Below are positions 18,237 to 29,300 of a stretch of DNA of 59,385 nt, one piece after another. Below the pieces are notes generated by a model. The model was not told the origin of the DNA. It did no database searches and was given only the letters and a program-made list of their open reading frames with translations. A program made the position numbers and the translations under genes. The DNA is from Chitinispirillaceae bacterium (GTDB lineage Bacteria > Fibrobacterota > Chitinivibrionia > Chitinivibrionales > Chitinispirillaceae), in contig JAFGDP010000055.1 of assembly GCA_016932075.1 (NCBI GenBank), positions 1 to 59,385 of the forward strand, written 5' to 3'. The number at the start of each line of letters is the position of its first letter. The first letter of the stretch is position 1.

Positions 18237-19688
18237 CTACTGCCTGGTTTTACCGAAATCAACGGTAAAGGTGGCCAGGGCCGCCGCCGGGCCTGACAGG
18301 ATACCGGTTGACGCCCATTTAAGGAAATCAACGCTCACATCAAGAGTGCCGCGTCCTTTTTTCAATCCGATTCCTCCGGTCATTTTCGCCTCCTTGCGGG
18401 TAAAATCCGCTCCCCAGAAGTATGACTGCCACGGCAGGGACTCCTTGGAGTCTGTGGTTTCCCAGTCTTTTTCTACGATATGCCGGAACTCCTTCACCCA
18501 GTATGCGGCGATACCGCCGCGGAATGCCACTTCATCAAACCAGCCTACCTTTTTCGCATATTTTTCCATTCCCAGACGGAAGTTGTGGTAGGTGTACATG
18601 AAGCTGGTGTCAGAGGCGAAATGCGGGTCTTTTCCGGTAAACAGGCCAAGGCCGCCATCATACTCCGGCGCGAAATAAAAGCCGTCCGCATACGTCGGCA
18701 CCACGGAGAACCACCAGTCAACCATTTTCCAGTCGCGGTCCGAAAAAGAAGAGTCCACGGACACGACAGTACTGTCAAATTTTGAACCGTCCGTATTAAG
18801 GATAAATGATTTTTCATCAATGGTCTTATTAAGCTGATAGCGTTTGTTTGTTAAAAATATTCCCCCAACAATCAAGGCTCTTGAGGTGACGGTCCAGGCA
18901 TTTGAGCCTCCGCTGAGCAACCTGCCCTGAAGCGCATTCCAGGAATAGTCGCCGTTGGTAACCGTGACTTGAGCGTCGGCAGGATTCGCGGCCAGCGCTG
19001 CTGATACCGCTGCCAGCTGACTAATGGTCTCTGTTCCTCCGATACGTGGTATTCCTGCCTTAATTAAAGGATTGATGGTCGTTGCGCCAATGGTAATCCG
19101 TGCTTCTAAAACACCGCCGTCGTTTCGTACCATTTTTCCCTGCTGTTCGCGGTCGCAGTCAACAGAGATGCTGTCTATTCCTGCATTGGCAGTATAGACA
19201 AATTTCTTGGTCTCATCATGAGTATACGACATCCCTTCAAAATAAGCGCCGATGCCAAATTGCATATTATCATTCACCTTTAGGCATATATTGACCTTCG
19301 GATAATTAGGATAGTTCTCCGCATTATCGGTCGGTGAAATATGGGTTGCATCCAGAAGCAGGGCCGCATCCCTGTAAAAAGAGAAAGGCATCTCCATTCT
19401 GTTATTCATGGAAAAGCCAAGGAACAGATTCTGTGTAACTTGTGTGATACCTATGATCGATCCAAATGTCTGGCCAAGGCCCCATATCTCCGCGTTGATA
19501 GCCGACGCCTGCACCTGATTGGGAAACTGATAGATGCCCGCCGGTTTGTGAATTGTCCAGGCGATATCAGTGCACGCGCCCGATCCCCCCATGGCATCGA
19601 TCCTGGCGTTAACGCCCTCGATATTCTGGCCCAGCACCGAACAGCACAACGATGCTCCCGTAACGACAACCGCAATTTTCTTTAGCAT
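18237..19688 (-). CDS. Predicted outer-membrane beta-barrel protein
   Basis: 483 residues. It begins with a signal peptide (MLKKIAVVVTGASLCCSVLG) and then GVNARIDAMGGSGACTDIAW, a start typical of FadL/PorV-like barrel proteins of the FCB group, in which an AxAMGGA-like motif opens the mature protein. Alternating polar and apolar strands ending in aromatic residues run throughout, and the C-terminal strand ends in TFTVDFGKTRQ. No exact family could be named. PorV, the T9SS shuttle protein, also belongs to this broad fold, but the sequence gives no specific evidence for that role. Confidence 0.65.
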   Translation of the reverse strand: MLKKIAVVVTGASLCCSVLGQNIEGVNARIDAMGGSGACTDIAWTIHKPAGIYQFPNQVQASAINAEIWGLGQTFGSIIGITQVTQNLFLGFSMNNRMEMPFSFYRDAALLLDATHISPTDNAENYPNYPKVNICLKVNDNMQFGIGAYFEGMSYTHDETKKFVYTANAGIDSISVDCDREQQGKMVRNDGGVLEARITIGATTINPLIKAGIPRIGGTETISQLAAVSAALAANPADAQVTVTNGDYSWNALQGRLLSGGSNAWTVTSRALIVGGIFLTNKRYQLNKTIDEKSFILNTDGSKFDSTVVSVDSSFSDRDWKMVDWWFSVVPTYADGFYFAPEYDGGLGLFTGKDPHFASDTSFMYTYHNFRLGMEKYAKKVGWFDEVAFRGGIAAYWVKEFRHIVEKDWETTDSKESLPWQSYFWGADFTRKEAKMTGGIGLKKGRGTLDVSVDFLKWASTGILSGPAAALATFTVDFGKTRQ

Positions 19689-19953
19689 ATTCCTTCTCCT
19701 TCAGCGGAAAACTGAAAAAACTGCGAAAAACGTAATGCCCCTCAAAATAGTAAAACGGGCATTGCGCGACGTTAAAAAAATGTGCCGCCGTGCAAAGCCC
19801 CCCCGCCGGCCACTCGTCATCGTTGTTTTCAGGAAAACCATTGTATATTTTATCGCCATGCCCGTTCCCATAACGCCCATGCTTCTTTTCAGGAACGGAC
19901 CAGTTCAGGCAGCATCTCCGAACTCGGGAGTAGCGGTGCGCAGGAAACACTGT

Positions 19954-20376
19954 ATGAAGGCTTCACGAGGCATGACCGTGGTCGAACTGGTCGTTATCAT
20001 TTTCATCGTGGTGATTCTTGCCTCCATCGCCATTCCGAAATTCATCGAAGCGACCATCAAGACCAAGATGTGGAACGGCATGAGCACGCTCATGACCTAT
20101 GAATCAGCCCAGCTGGCCTATCTCGCACAAAACAGCAGGCTCGGTCCGATCGACAGCCTTACCTTCAAAGCTGACTCCAGCAAATATTTTGCTTTCACCG
20201 AAGACGGGAACGGTTATTTACGGGCCACGGCGAAGATCGACATCGGCCGGTTCACGTCGGGAAGCTGGCTGAGAACCACCATCGACACGGCCGGAGGGCT
20301 GCCCAAAATCCGGCGATCATGCTCTCCCGGCGATTCGGTTCTGGCAAAACGGTATATCTCCCACTATTTTCGTTGA
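19954..20376 (+). CDS. Type IV pilin-like (prepilin) protein
   Basis: 140 residues. The N-terminus has the prepilin signature: a short basic leader (MKASRG), a cleavage site before MTVVELVV, glutamate at mature position 5, and a 20-residue hydrophobic helix ending in IPKF. The C-terminal part is a small soluble domain. An AGGAAA ribosome binding site precedes the chosen ATG; the open frame extends far upstream, but without pilin character. No other pilus or type II secretion genes are nearby, so this is an orphan pilin or pseudopilin. It is followed by the tRNA promoter. Confidence 0.8.
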   Translation: MKASRGMTVVELVVIIFIVVILASIAIPKFIEATIKTKMWNGMSTLMTYESAQLAYLAQNSRLGPIDSLTFKADSSKYFAFTEDGNGYLRATAKIDIGRFTSGSWLRTTIDTAGGLPKIRRSCSPGDSVLAKRYISHYFR

Positions 20377-20399
20377 CGGAATCCCGGCAGGCTTTCCTG

Positions 20400-20429
20400 T
20401 TGACCTGGAGAAACGCCACAAAATATCTT
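20400..20429 (+). promoter_or_regulatory. Promoter of the tRNA-CAU/tilS unit
   Basis: TTGACC (20400-20405) and TATCTT (20424-20429) are separated by 18 bases, a good sigma-70 arrangement, with the tRNA starting 10 bases after the -10 box. Confidence 0.55.
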
Positions 20430-20438
20430 TTGGGCTGT

Positions 20439-20515
20439 GGCAGCGTAGCTCAGATGGTTAGAGCAGTGGAATCATAATCCACGTGTCCGGGGTTCGAGTC
20501 CCTGCGCTGCTACCA
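20439..20515 (+). tRNA. tRNA with CAU anticodon, probably elongator tRNA-Met (tRNA-Ile2 possible)
   Basis: 77 bases including an encoded CCA. The acceptor stem is GGCAGCG with CGCTGCT (G-U at the first pair), the D arm is GCTC/GAGC, the anticodon stem is GTGGA/TCCAC around the loop ATCATAA, and the T arm is CGGGG-TTCGAGT-CCCTG. The initiator hallmarks (mismatch at 1-72, three G-C pairs at the base of the anticodon stem) are absent. A CAU anticodon outside the initiator means either elongator Met or an Ile isoacceptor modified to lysidine. The G-U first pair favours Met, while the downstream tilS gene makes Ile2 worth testing. Confidence 0.93.
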
Positions 20516-20544
20516 TCTTCTTTCGCAGCACCTGCTTCCCTCCT

Positions 20545-21918
20545 ATGTCGTCACGTGCGGTCCCAGAGAAAGCGTATTCGTCCCTGTGCAGTCTTTTGCA
20601 TCCTGCTTCTTCCGTGCTTGCGGCAGTCAGTGGAGGAAGCGATTCGACCGCGCTCCTTATCCTGCTCTGCGACCTCAGGAAAAAACTGCTCATACGGCGC
20701 CTGGGCGTACTCCATGTCAACCACGGGTTGCGCGGCGCGGAATCGGACAATGATGAACGGTTTGTGAAAAAGCTGGCCGCGCAATTCGCAGTGCCGTTCT
20801 ATGTCAAACGGCTCAGGGGCGTCTCGCCGGCAACGGCCGGCATGGAGTCGTGGGCCAGGCGCGAACGGTATGCTTTTTTCCTGGACGTATTGAACCGTGA
20901 AGGATTCGATGCCGTGGCGACCGGCCATACGGCTGATGATCAGGCAGAAACCGTGCTGCAGAGGATCATTCGCGGGGCCAGTCTGCGGGGCCTGCGTGGG
21001 ATTATCAGGCACCGGGATGATGGCGTCATCCGGCCCCTGCTCGGCGTGCGCCGCCAAGAGCTCATTCGCTGGCTCACGGCGCGCGGAATACCGTTTTGCA
21101 CGGATTCGTCTAATACCAACCTCGCATTTCAGCGGAACCGGATACGTCAGGTAACGCTTCCCTCCCTGGAAACAAAGGAGCGCAAAGCATTTTCCAAAAT
21201 GATTGCCATATCGCGGAAAGCCGCTGCCCTGTGGCTCTTTCTCAAACCGGCAATTGACCGCTGGATCGACGCGTACACGATCCGTTCGAATCATGGTTTT
21301 TCGGTGATGAAAACGGGGCTCCATGACGAATTCCACGCCTCAGAAGCGCTCCGTACGCTTTTCGAGCTCTACGGAATCGAGGCTGATTCGCACCATATTG
21401 AGGTCATCCTGGCCAGCCGGAAGCGCTCTTCCGGGACATTGCTGCTGCCTGGTGGCCGCTGGCGCTTCTATCCGTTGAAAAACAGGATCGTTTTCCGCAA
21501 GACAGAGGATGCCCGTTCCAGGCCCTTTGCCTATTTCCTGAAGATTCCGGGAACGACGCTGTGCGGCGACCATGGCGCGTGCTTTTCTGCACAGGAAACG
21601 ACGGTCCTTAATCAGGAGATCCCTCATGATAATTATACGGTCGCACTCGATAAAAAGACGTGCGGGAAACGACTCATATACCGTTCATGGCGTTCTGATG
21701 ATCTCTTTGATCCGTTTGGATCCGACTCACTCACAGCGGTAAAGACCTTTCTCTCCAAACAGAAAATGCCCCGTTTCGAACGTTCTCGCTGCGGGGTGGT
21801 GACAGGAATGGGGGGACGGATCATCTGGATACCAGGCGTGCGCATAGGTAACAGCGCGCGTATTACCTCTCAAACCTCCGGAATAGTGAAAATTTCTTAC
21901 ATTCCTGCCCCGGAATGA
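20545..21918 (+). CDS. tilS: tRNA(Ile)-lysidine synthetase
   Basis: 457 residues. TilS converts the wobble cytidine of CAU-anticodon tRNA-Ile to lysidine, changing its decoding from AUG to AUA. The PP-loop motif SGGSDSTALL lies at residues 29-38; VNHGLRG, TGHTADDQAETVL and RGASLRGLRGI follow as expected for the ATP pyrophosphatase domain. The C-terminal third contains the weaker TilS substrate-binding domains, ending near the RIPxxxR-like stretch. It starts 29 bases after a CAU tRNA, has no Shine-Dalgarno sequence, and is probably read from the tRNA promoter. ftsH follows, an order (tilS then ftsH) seen in many bacteria. Confidence 0.92.
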   Translation: MSSRAVPEKAYSSLCSLLHPASSVLAAVSGGSDSTALLILLCDLRKKLLIRRLGVLHVNHGLRGAESDNDERFVKKLAAQFAVPFYVKRLRGVSPATAGMESWARRERYAFFLDVLNREGFDAVATGHTADDQAETVLQRIIRGASLRGLRGIIRHRDDGVIRPLLGVRRQELIRWLTARGIPFCTDSSNTNLAFQRNRIRQVTLPSLETKERKAFSKMIAISRKAAALWLFLKPAIDRWIDAYTIRSNHGFSVMKTGLHDEFHASEALRTLFELYGIEADSHHIEVILASRKRSSGTLLLPGGRWRFYPLKNRIVFRKTEDARSRPFAYFLKIPGTTLCGDHGACFSAQETTVLNQEIPHDNYTVALDKKTCGKRLIYRSWRSDDLFDPFGSDSLTAVKTFLSKQKMPRFERSRCGVVTGMGGRIIWIPGVRIGNSARITSQTSGIVKISYIPAPE

Positions 21919-22031
21919 GATACTATGATGTATTTTTAAACATTTGATCCGTTTTGCTGTTGATGCCTCCAGCAAAAATATCGCTCGTGCCCGCACTACC
22001 GACCGGGAAATGCAATCAAGGACTAATCGTC

Positions 22032-24203
22032 GTGAGATCCGAAGAAAAAAAACAGGCCCCGAAAGAACCCTCCGCACCGCGAAAGCGAAAAAGGGAGAGC
22101 GGCGGTCCTAAAAAAGGCCCCAAAGGCAAGGAGGCTTCCAAGGCGATTCTCGTTTGGCTCGGCATCTCTATTATCGTCATATTTGCGCTCAGGTCGCTTG
22201 AGAACTACGGGGCATTCCGTGAAGTCAACCTGACCTACAGTCAGTTTCAGGCGCTTCTCGCAAATCCCGACGCCGTGATCGTGCAGGCGCGGATCATACA
22301 AAAAGCAGGCGATCGCGCGGTCATGCATGGCGAGGTCAGTGACGCCGCGATCTTCGGAAAGATCTCCTCCATTAAAAATCCCCAGAATACCAAATTCTTC
22401 TCGGTCAACCTGCCCTTTATCGACACCCCAATGCTGGAACAGTGGAACAAACGCGGTCTTCAGTATACCTTTGAGCAGGAAAAGATAAACTGGGGTGATA
22501 TTCTTATTACCGTTCTGCCGTGGGTGTTCATCATCGCCCTCTGGATTTTCATAATGCGACAGATGCAGGCAGGCCAGAGAGGTATTTTTTCATTCGGTAA
22601 AAGCAAGGCCAAGCTCCATGTCATGGACCGGCCGAAGACCACCTTTTCAGACGCCGCCGGAGTAGAAGAGGCCAAGGCTGAACTGCAGGAAGTAATTGAA
22701 TTCCTTAAAGATCCGAAAAAATTCAAGCGCTTGGGCGGTAAAATACCAAAGGGGGTGTTGCTTTTAGGACCTCCCGGAACCGGCAAGACGCTTCTTGCCC
22801 GCTGTGTTGCCGGGGAAGCGGGGGTGCCCTTTCTATCCATGAGCGGTTCGGACTTTGTGGAAATGTTCGTGGGGGTCGGCGCTTCACGCGTACGAGATTT
22901 ATTCGAGACCGCCAAAAAAAATTCGCCCTGCCTTATCTTTATCGATGAAATTGACGCGGTGGGGCGTCAGCGGGGTGCCGGGCTTGGCGGAGGGCACGAC
23001 GAACGCGAGCAGACGCTCAACCAGATGCTGGTCGAGATGGACGGATTCGAGGAAAACTCCGGCGTTATACTCATCGCCGCCACCAACCGCCCTGATGTGC
23101 TCGATCCGGCGCTTCTTCGTCCCGGACGGTTCGACCGTCAGGTTGTGGTCGACATACCGGATGTCAAGGGCCGGGAAGGCATCCTGAAGGTGCACATAAA
23201 AAACATACCCCTCGCGCCTGATGTCGATCTTTCCACCATCGCGAGGGGAACGCCCGGTTTTGTTGGCGCAGACCTCGCCAACCTGGTGAACGAAGCCGCG
23301 CTTATGGCGGCCCGTTTCGGCCAGGACGTGGTGACCATGCTCGATTTCGAGGAGGCAAAAGACAAAGTGATGATGGGCGCCGAAAGGAAAAGCATGGTCC
23401 TTTCTGAACGAGAGAAAAAAACCACCGCCTATCACGAGGCCGGGCACGCCATCTGTAATATTTATTGCCCCGAGGCCGACCCGCTTCATAAGGTCACCAT
23501 CATTCCCCGCGGCCGGGCGCTCGGCGTCACCTATTCGTTGCCCGGCGAGGACCGGCACAGCTATTCAAAGGTGTACCTGCTCGACAAGGTATGCATCATG
23601 ATGGGTGGCCGAATGGCTGAAGAATTGATATTCAACAGCCAGACCACCGGAGCGGCAAGCGATATAAAGCAGGCAACCAACCTGGTGCGAAAGCTGGTAT
23701 GCGACTACGGCATGACCGACGAGCTGGGACCTCTTTCCTACGGCGAAAAGGACGAACAGATTTTTTTAGGCAGGGAGATATCGCGTCACCGGGACTATTC
23801 CGACAAAACCGCAGAGACAATCGATGCACTCATGCAGCGGATTATCATGGAACAGCTTGCCCGGGCCAAAAAAATCCTCACCGACCACCGGACACAGCTT
23901 GATCTTCTGGCCGCGGCGCTCATCGAGCATGAACTGCTTGACCGTGAAGAGGTAATGAAGGTCATTCAGGGGGACAAGCTGCAGACAACCAGAAAAACCC
24001 GTCCTCTGCTTTCCCCCTTCGGAGCCAATGGAAAGAACAATAACAACGCAATCGGAGGTTCGAAAGCAGACAATGCCCAACCGTCAGATCCCTCCGAAAA
24101 AAACAGGGAACCAGAACCCGCCGGCGCAGCATCCACCGCCGGTTCAGGAACGCAAGGTGAAACAACTGCACCTGCGGATTCCAAACAATCAGCAGCGAGC
24201 TGA
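22032..24203 (+). CDS. ftsH: ATP-dependent zinc metalloprotease FtsH
   Basis: 723 residues from the GTG at 22032, which has AAGGA nine bases upstream; an ATG at 21963 or an alternative codon at 21954 would add a segment without FtsH character. FtsH degrades misfolded membrane proteins and regulatory proteins. The layout is a basic N-terminus, transmembrane helix 1, a small periplasmic domain, helix 2 near residue 165, the AAA domain (Walker A GPPGTGKT at ~246, Walker [12 protein letters not shown], second region of homology [19 protein letters not shown]), and the zinc protease motif HEAGH near 468. The tail is a low-complexity acidic, alanine-rich stretch of about 70 residues. The tilS-ftsH-folP order is conserved widely. 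Confidence 0.96.
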   Translation: MRSEEKKQAPKEPSAPRKRKRESGGPKKGPKGKEASKAILVWLGISIIVIFALRSLENYGAFREVNLTYSQFQALLANPDAVIVQARIIQKAGDRAVMHGEVSDAAIFGKISSIKNPQNTKFFSVNLPFIDTPMLEQWNKRGLQYTFEQEKINWGDILITVLPWVFIIALWIFIMRQMQAGQRGIFSFGKSKAKLHVMDRPKTTFSDAAGVEEAKAELQEVIEFLKDPKKFKRLGGKIPKGVLLLGPPGTGKTLLARCVAGEAGVPFLSMSGSDFVEMFVGVGASRVRDLFETAKKNSPCLIFIDEIDAVGRQRGAGLGGGHDEREQTLNQMLVEMDGFEENSGVILIAATNRPDVLDPALLRPGRFDRQVVVDIPDVKGREGILKVHIKNIPLAPDVDLSTIARGTPGFVGADLANLVNEAALMAARFGQDVVTMLDFEEAKDKVMMGAERKSMVLSEREKKTTAYHEAGHAICNIYCPEADPLHKVTIIPRGRALGVTYSLPGEDRHSYSKVYLLDKVCIMMGGRMAEELIFNSQTTGAASDIKQATNLVRKLVCDYGMTDELGPLSYGEKDEQIFLGREISRHRDYSDKTAETIDALMQRIIMEQLARAKKILTDHRTQLDLLAAALIEHELLDREEVMKVIQGDKLQTTRKTRPLLSPFGANGKNNNNAIGGSKADNAQPSDPSEKNREPEPAGAASTAGSGTQGETTAPADSKQSAAS

Positions 24204-24367
24204 AAACGGTCGTTTCCATAGGGCTGATTATGGTGTAGTCGCTCTATTCACCTCAATCCATGTGCAAACATCGAATGAAACAACGAGGGAAGAAAAAAGC
24301 GCGCGAAGCGTATATTTAATCCTGTTTTGTTAATTATTAATAATAGAGATACAATATATAGGCGTGC

Positions 24368-25207
24368 ATGAGCGCAATTATGGATGTGCATACACTACCC
24401 TTTACGCTAATGGGAGTCGTGAACACGACGCCGGACTCCTTTTACGACGGAGGACACTATCTCAAAACGGATAAGGCTGTGGATCACGGCATGCGGCTCG
24501 TGTCGGAAGGCGCATCGGTTATTGATATCGGCGGCGCTTCGAGCAGGCCCGGAGCGCCCGCAGTTCCTCCGGACGAGGAGATGAGGCGGATCCTGCCGGT
24601 GGTCAGAAAACTGGCACGCACAATCCGGGTGCCGATCAGCGTCGATACCTGCCGCTCATCGGTCGCCCGCGCCGCTCTCGATGCCGGCGCAGAGTGGATC
24701 AATGACATCTCGGCAGGCAGAAATGACCCCGCAATGGCGCCGCTCGCGGCACAGCGGGGATGCACCATCGTGCTGATGCACATGCGCGGAACCCCGCAAA
24801 CCATGCAAACAATGACCACGTATGATGATGTCGTCGAGGATGCTCGAAAAGAGCTTCTCGCCGCCACGGAGAAATTTCTGTCGGCAGGTGTGGCACGGAA
24901 CCGAATCGTGATCGATCCGGGGATAGGATTTGCCAAAACGGCGTCACAGAATATCAGGCTTTTGCAGGGTCTCGGGGCCTTTGTGAACACCGGTTTTGCG
25001 GTTCTCCTTGGCACGTCGCGCAAATCCTTTATCGGCCGCATAACAGGCCGGGAGGTTGAAGACCGTCTCGCCGGCACGCTTGGCAGCGTTGCCGCGGCAT
25101 TCATGCGCGGAGTGCGGCTTTTCCGAGTCCATGATGTGGCGGCCACCGCCGATTTCCTGAAAGTAGTGTCAACCATTGAGCACCCTGACCTGGATGGGAG
25201 CACGTGA
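24368..25207 (+). CDS. folP: Dihydropteroate synthase
   Basis: 279 residues. FolP joins p-aminobenzoate to the pterin pyrophosphate in folate synthesis. Signatures are MGVVNTTPDSFYDGG at the N-terminus, IDIGGASSRPGA, NDISAG, MHMRGTPQTMQ, IDPGIGFAK and GTSRKSFIG, all in normal order. No strong ribosome binding site precedes the ATG at 24368; a second ATG at 24380 is a possible start. The stop codon overlaps the GTG start of the next gene by four bases, so translation of the two is probably coupled. Confidence 0.95.
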   Translation: MSAIMDVHTLPFTLMGVVNTTPDSFYDGGHYLKTDKAVDHGMRLVSEGASVIDIGGASSRPGAPAVPPDEEMRRILPVVRKLARTIRVPISVDTCRSSVARAALDAGAEWINDISAGRNDPAMAPLAAQRGCTIVLMHMRGTPQTMQTMTTYDDVVEDARKELLAATEKFLSAGVARNRIVIDPGIGFAKTASQNIRLLQGLGAFVNTGFAVLLGTSRKSFIGRITGREVEDRLAGTLGSVAAAFMRGVRLFRVHDVAATADFLKVVSTIEHPDLDGST

Positions 25208-26352
25208 AAACCGGTCCCGGCACTATAGCGCGAAGGGTTCACCGGGATCGCATGCTTATTATTCTTCTTGTTGTTGCAGCTGTCCTTCTCATCGTGCTGT
25301 TTCGTATAATGAAAAAACCAGAACCCCTGACCGTCGAACCTGTCCGGCCAACTATCGATACGGTGAAGGCACCGGTCCGTGACACTGACACGGTTATCAC
25401 GCCCGATACCGTGCAGCCCGGGATTCCCGATACGCCAAAGGTCCCGCAACGGGCACAACCGCGTATACCTCAACGTGGCGACACCACGACGGCCGACACG
25501 GCCGCTCCGGCTGCAACGCCTGATACCAGCGATACGTCGCGCGCCGAGGAGACGCCGCTCATTGAGCCGACGGAACCTGAGTGTGCCGGATTGACCGAAG
25601 AACTCTGGGCCTACCCTGAACCCTCCGGCGGTCTTCACCGCGGTACGATAACGGTGCGTTTCGTCTCGAACAGACCCTGCACCATTTCCTGGCAGCGCAA
25701 AACCGACACCGTTTGGAACATCTACGCCGATAAAAAAATAACCGTTGATTCCACGGCGGCGATTCTGTTCAAGGCCGTTGACCGGTGCGGGAATGCCATG
25801 CCGACCCGCGAGGAGCTCTACGTCATTGAGCCGAAGCTGAAAACGACCCTCTGTCCCGACGACATGGAACTTGTCAAGATCGGAAAAATGCGTTTCTGTA
25901 TTGACCGCTACGAATGGCCGAACCGCAAAGGCGCGCCACCGCTTGCGTACGTTTCGCTGTACCAGGCGAGCGATTCATGCTTTTCAAAAAAGAAGCGGCT
26001 GTGCACGTCGGAAGAATGGTCGCTCGCATGCAGCGGCCCCCATTCGTGGTCGTTTCCCTACGGGCAGAACTATGAACCGTACGCCTGCGTGACCAGCGAT
26101 ACGGCCCCGCAGGCCTCCGGATCCAAGCCGGAATGCCGTTCCTATTTCGGCACGTTTGACATGTCCGGCAATCTCATGGAGTGGACCGGCACGCCCTCGA
26201 GGGAAAACAGACAGTTTCATGACATTATGGGCGGTTTCTGGGAGAGCGGACCGCGCAGCGGCTGTTTCGCAAAACGGTACAGCTATTTTCCGCAGAACCG
26301 GCATAATCCGGTCGGTTTCCGCTGCTGCAAGGATGTTACTGCAAAAAAATAG
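25204..26352 (+). CDS. Membrane-anchored FGE/SUMF1-domain protein
   Basis: 382 residues starting with GTG inside the folP stop codon (GTGA overlap). After a basic start comes one transmembrane helix (about residues 18-36), then a proline/threonine/aspartate-rich linker to about residue 120, a small beta domain (GTITVRF, FKAVDRCGN), and from about residue 215 a formylglycine-generating-enzyme (SUMF1) domain: MELVKIGKMRFCIDRYEWPN, KKRLCTSEEW, FDMSGNLMEW and GFRCC. Several cysteines suggest disulphides and thus a periplasmic position. Known T9SS ring components GldK/PorK and GldJ use the same fold without enzymatic activity, and sprA is the next gene, 36 bases downstream. A T9SS role is an inference; a true sulfatase-modifying enzyme is less likely in the absence of sulfatase genes. 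Confidence 0.75.
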   Translation: MKTGPGTIARRVHRDRMLIILLVVAAVLLIVLFRIMKKPEPLTVEPVRPTIDTVKAPVRDTDTVITPDTVQPGIPDTPKVPQRAQPRIPQRGDTTTADTAAPAATPDTSDTSRAEETPLIEPTEPECAGLTEELWAYPEPSGGLHRGTITVRFVSNRPCTISWQRKTDTVWNIYADKKITVDSTAAILFKAVDRCGNAMPTREELYVIEPKLKTTLCPDDMELVKIGKMRFCIDRYEWPNRKGAPPLAYVSLYQASDSCFSKKKRLCTSEEWSLACSGPHSWSFPYGQNYEPYACVTSDTAPQASGSKPECRSYFGTFDMSGNLMEWTGTPSRENRQFHDIMGGFWESGPRSGCFAKRYSYFPQNRHNPVGFRCCKDVTAKK

Positions 26353-26388
26353 CCACCTATCGAGAGACACAACAAGGAGAACCCCCTA

Positions 26389-29300
26389 TTGCTTCATAGA
26401 TTATCAGGTGCATGGTCGATACTCCTTGTAATGATTTGTTCGCTCGGCGCGTCGGGACAAGGCCTGCGCTACGAGCGCCCCGTCATCACGGGTTTTCACC
26501 CGCTCGACGACGGCACTAGAAAAGGCTCGCAGCTCAATGCCGGGCACCCGGTCCTGTGCACCCTTTCCACGAAACTGTTTCGTGATACCACGGTCATCGA
26601 TTTCGAAAAACGGCAGATCACCTTTGTGCGGTACGATTCCCTCGGTTTTATCCTGTGGAATTACCACTACGACGAACTTAACAACTACATGGCCGACCGA
26701 AGAAACTTCGCACTCAACAACACATGGTACAAGCACTCCCTGCTTTTCAAAGAAGGCACCGATCAGGGTACCTCAGAAAGCCTCAAGCTCGCCTGGGAGC
26801 TGCCAGTCCAGTATCCGGGCTGGGCGCAGCGGGTGCTGGGCAACGATCCTCCGCGCCTCACCATCAACGGCAACATGCGTATCACCATCGGATTCGAGGA
26901 CATGAGCCGCAAGGACCCCGGGGTCCAGGAGACGCAGCGGGGCGGCGCCGGTTTCCTCTTTGACCAGTCGAACCAGTTTACCATCACCGGAAGCGTGGGC
27001 AGGCTTATCAATATCAACATCAGCGCCAACAGCGAGGGCGATGTTGACATGAACAATCCGCTCAAGAATTTCAAGATCGAATACAAGGAGCAGACGCCGG
27101 GTGAGCTTGAGGACGAGATCGTGCAGGAGGTGATTGCCGGCTATACCGGGTTCTCAATGCCGGGGACGCAGCTTTCCGGCTATTCAGAAAGCAAGGAGGG
27201 CCTGTTCGGCATCAAGGTCGCGTCCCGATTCGGCCCGCTCCTGCTCACCACGATCGCCAGCTCCGAGCAGGGCGAGTCGCAGAAACTCAAGGTCTCGAAC
27301 GCCGGCAAGGGGGATGCGTCGTCGACCAACGTGCAGCAGGAGAACGGGTATATACGAAACCGCTACTTTTTCCTCGATACCGCGTACATAACCGCGTACA
27401 ACAGGAAATACGCGCTGAACGGGGGCAATCTGAATGCCCCGCCGCCGCCGGAAGTCGCCTCGTGCGAGGTGTGGCTGCAGATAGAAGATAATGAACAGGA
27501 GCGCTATGTAAACGCGTATGGCCTCGATAATGTCCGCCAGATGTACATTGATTCAAGCCTTCGCGAATCACGACTGTTTCGAAAGCTTCTCAACGAACGG
27601 CACTACCGGCTTTATCCCAAGGAGGGGTATATCCGCCTCTTCACCGACAGCGTCACCATACGGGAACGGGACATTCTCGGCATCATCATGCAAACCTCCG
27701 GGTCCATTCCGGACAAGGGCGGCGAGCGCGACACGAACCGCTATGTCTGGGTGGTCAAGCCGAAGAATCCTATCGACAAGCTCAGCGACGATCCTGAACG
27801 GTTCAGGCTCATGTGGCGTAATGTCTATCCCCTGTCCGGCGATATCAAGGACATCACCAAGTTCCAGATCGCCATCAACCACCTTCCCAAAGACGGGCAG
27901 GAAGCCGTGAAAACCCTAGGAGACCGCTACATCTCTGAAATTCTCGGACTGACCAACAAGAACGGCGATCCTTTGATCGACCGTCAATACATCTTTGATT
28001 TTACAAACAGAGAACTGATAATTCCTCCGTACGACACCACGAGCTTCGGCAACGAGCCGTTCGCCAATCCGGCGCTTATCGATCCGGAACAGGGAGACCT
28101 TCGCGACACCATGATCTACCGTTTCGGCCCGCAATCAAAGGAGATAACAAGCGATTTCCAGCCGATTTTTTCAATTGAAACGTCAGGTTCCTCCAAGCAG
28201 ACCACGTTCGATCTCGGATTCGGGATCATGGAAAACACGGTCCGGGTCAAGGCCGACGGCGCGCTGCTGCAGCCCAATATCGACTATATCCTCAGCCCGG
28301 AGATCGGGTCGCTCGAGCTCATCTCTCCAAAGGCGCTCGCCGCGCAGAACATCGAGATCGATTACCAGCGCGAAGCGCTCTTCATGCCCGAGCGCAAGGT
28401 TTTCCTTGGATCACGCGCCGAGATGAAGCTGCCGTTTGTAAGTGACAATTCCCTCATGGGCTTCAGCGTCCTGTGGCAGAGCTCGGAAGTAAGCCAGCGC
28501 ATTCCCCGGATCAACCAGGAGCCCTATTCCAAGCTTTTGTTCGACTTCAACACCAAATTCGATCTGAAGCCGGAGTGGATGACCGACATCGTGAACAAGA
28601 TCCCGCTGGTGAAAACCGACGCCGCGTCATCGGCCAACCTCGAATTCGAGGTCGCTCACAGCCGCATGAACCCCAACTCGAGTGATGAGGCGTACGTTGA
28701 CGATTTCGAATCGAGCAAGCAGCTCTATCCGCTCGGCGAAAGCTATGGCGGATGGCACCGTGCAAGCCCGCCGTATCATCGGGACTCCCTCAGCTCCTAT
28801 CCACCCGCCTGGGACTATTACTGGTTCACGCCGGTCTGGTCCGACAAAAGAAACCGGATCCCGCGCGATTCGGTCTGGACGCGGGATCCAAAGGACGACC
28901 CGATCTATACGGGCATGGACCAGTATGAAAGCGTGCTGCGCCTGCACGTCAAACCAGGTCCGAACGATCCCACGCTGCAAGAGCGGTATAAAAAAACATG
29001 GGCCGGGATCATGCAGTCGATCCCGCCGGGCATGTCTGACCGCAAGCGGGACCAGTATTTCGAGCTCCTGCTCAAGACCCGCAACAACGGCATCGGCAAC
29101 GGGAAACTGCGCGTGCAGATCGGCAAGCTGCGCGAGGACGTCTGCATTGCAGGGGCCCCGCCCAACGGCAGACCGGACAAGGAGGACACTGCCAGGTTCT
29201 GGCGCGAATACAATGTCCAAGAGCTTGATAAAGGCCTTGACACGCTGTGGGACGGCGATGAGGCGTACTGGGTGCCGGACGGCAACGGCGGCTGGCTGCA

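Noticed and set aside
24484..25638. 384-codon open frame on the minus strand over folP and the FGE-domain gene
   Set aside because: It is the shadow of strongly conserved genes on the plus strand and has no family resemblance of its own.
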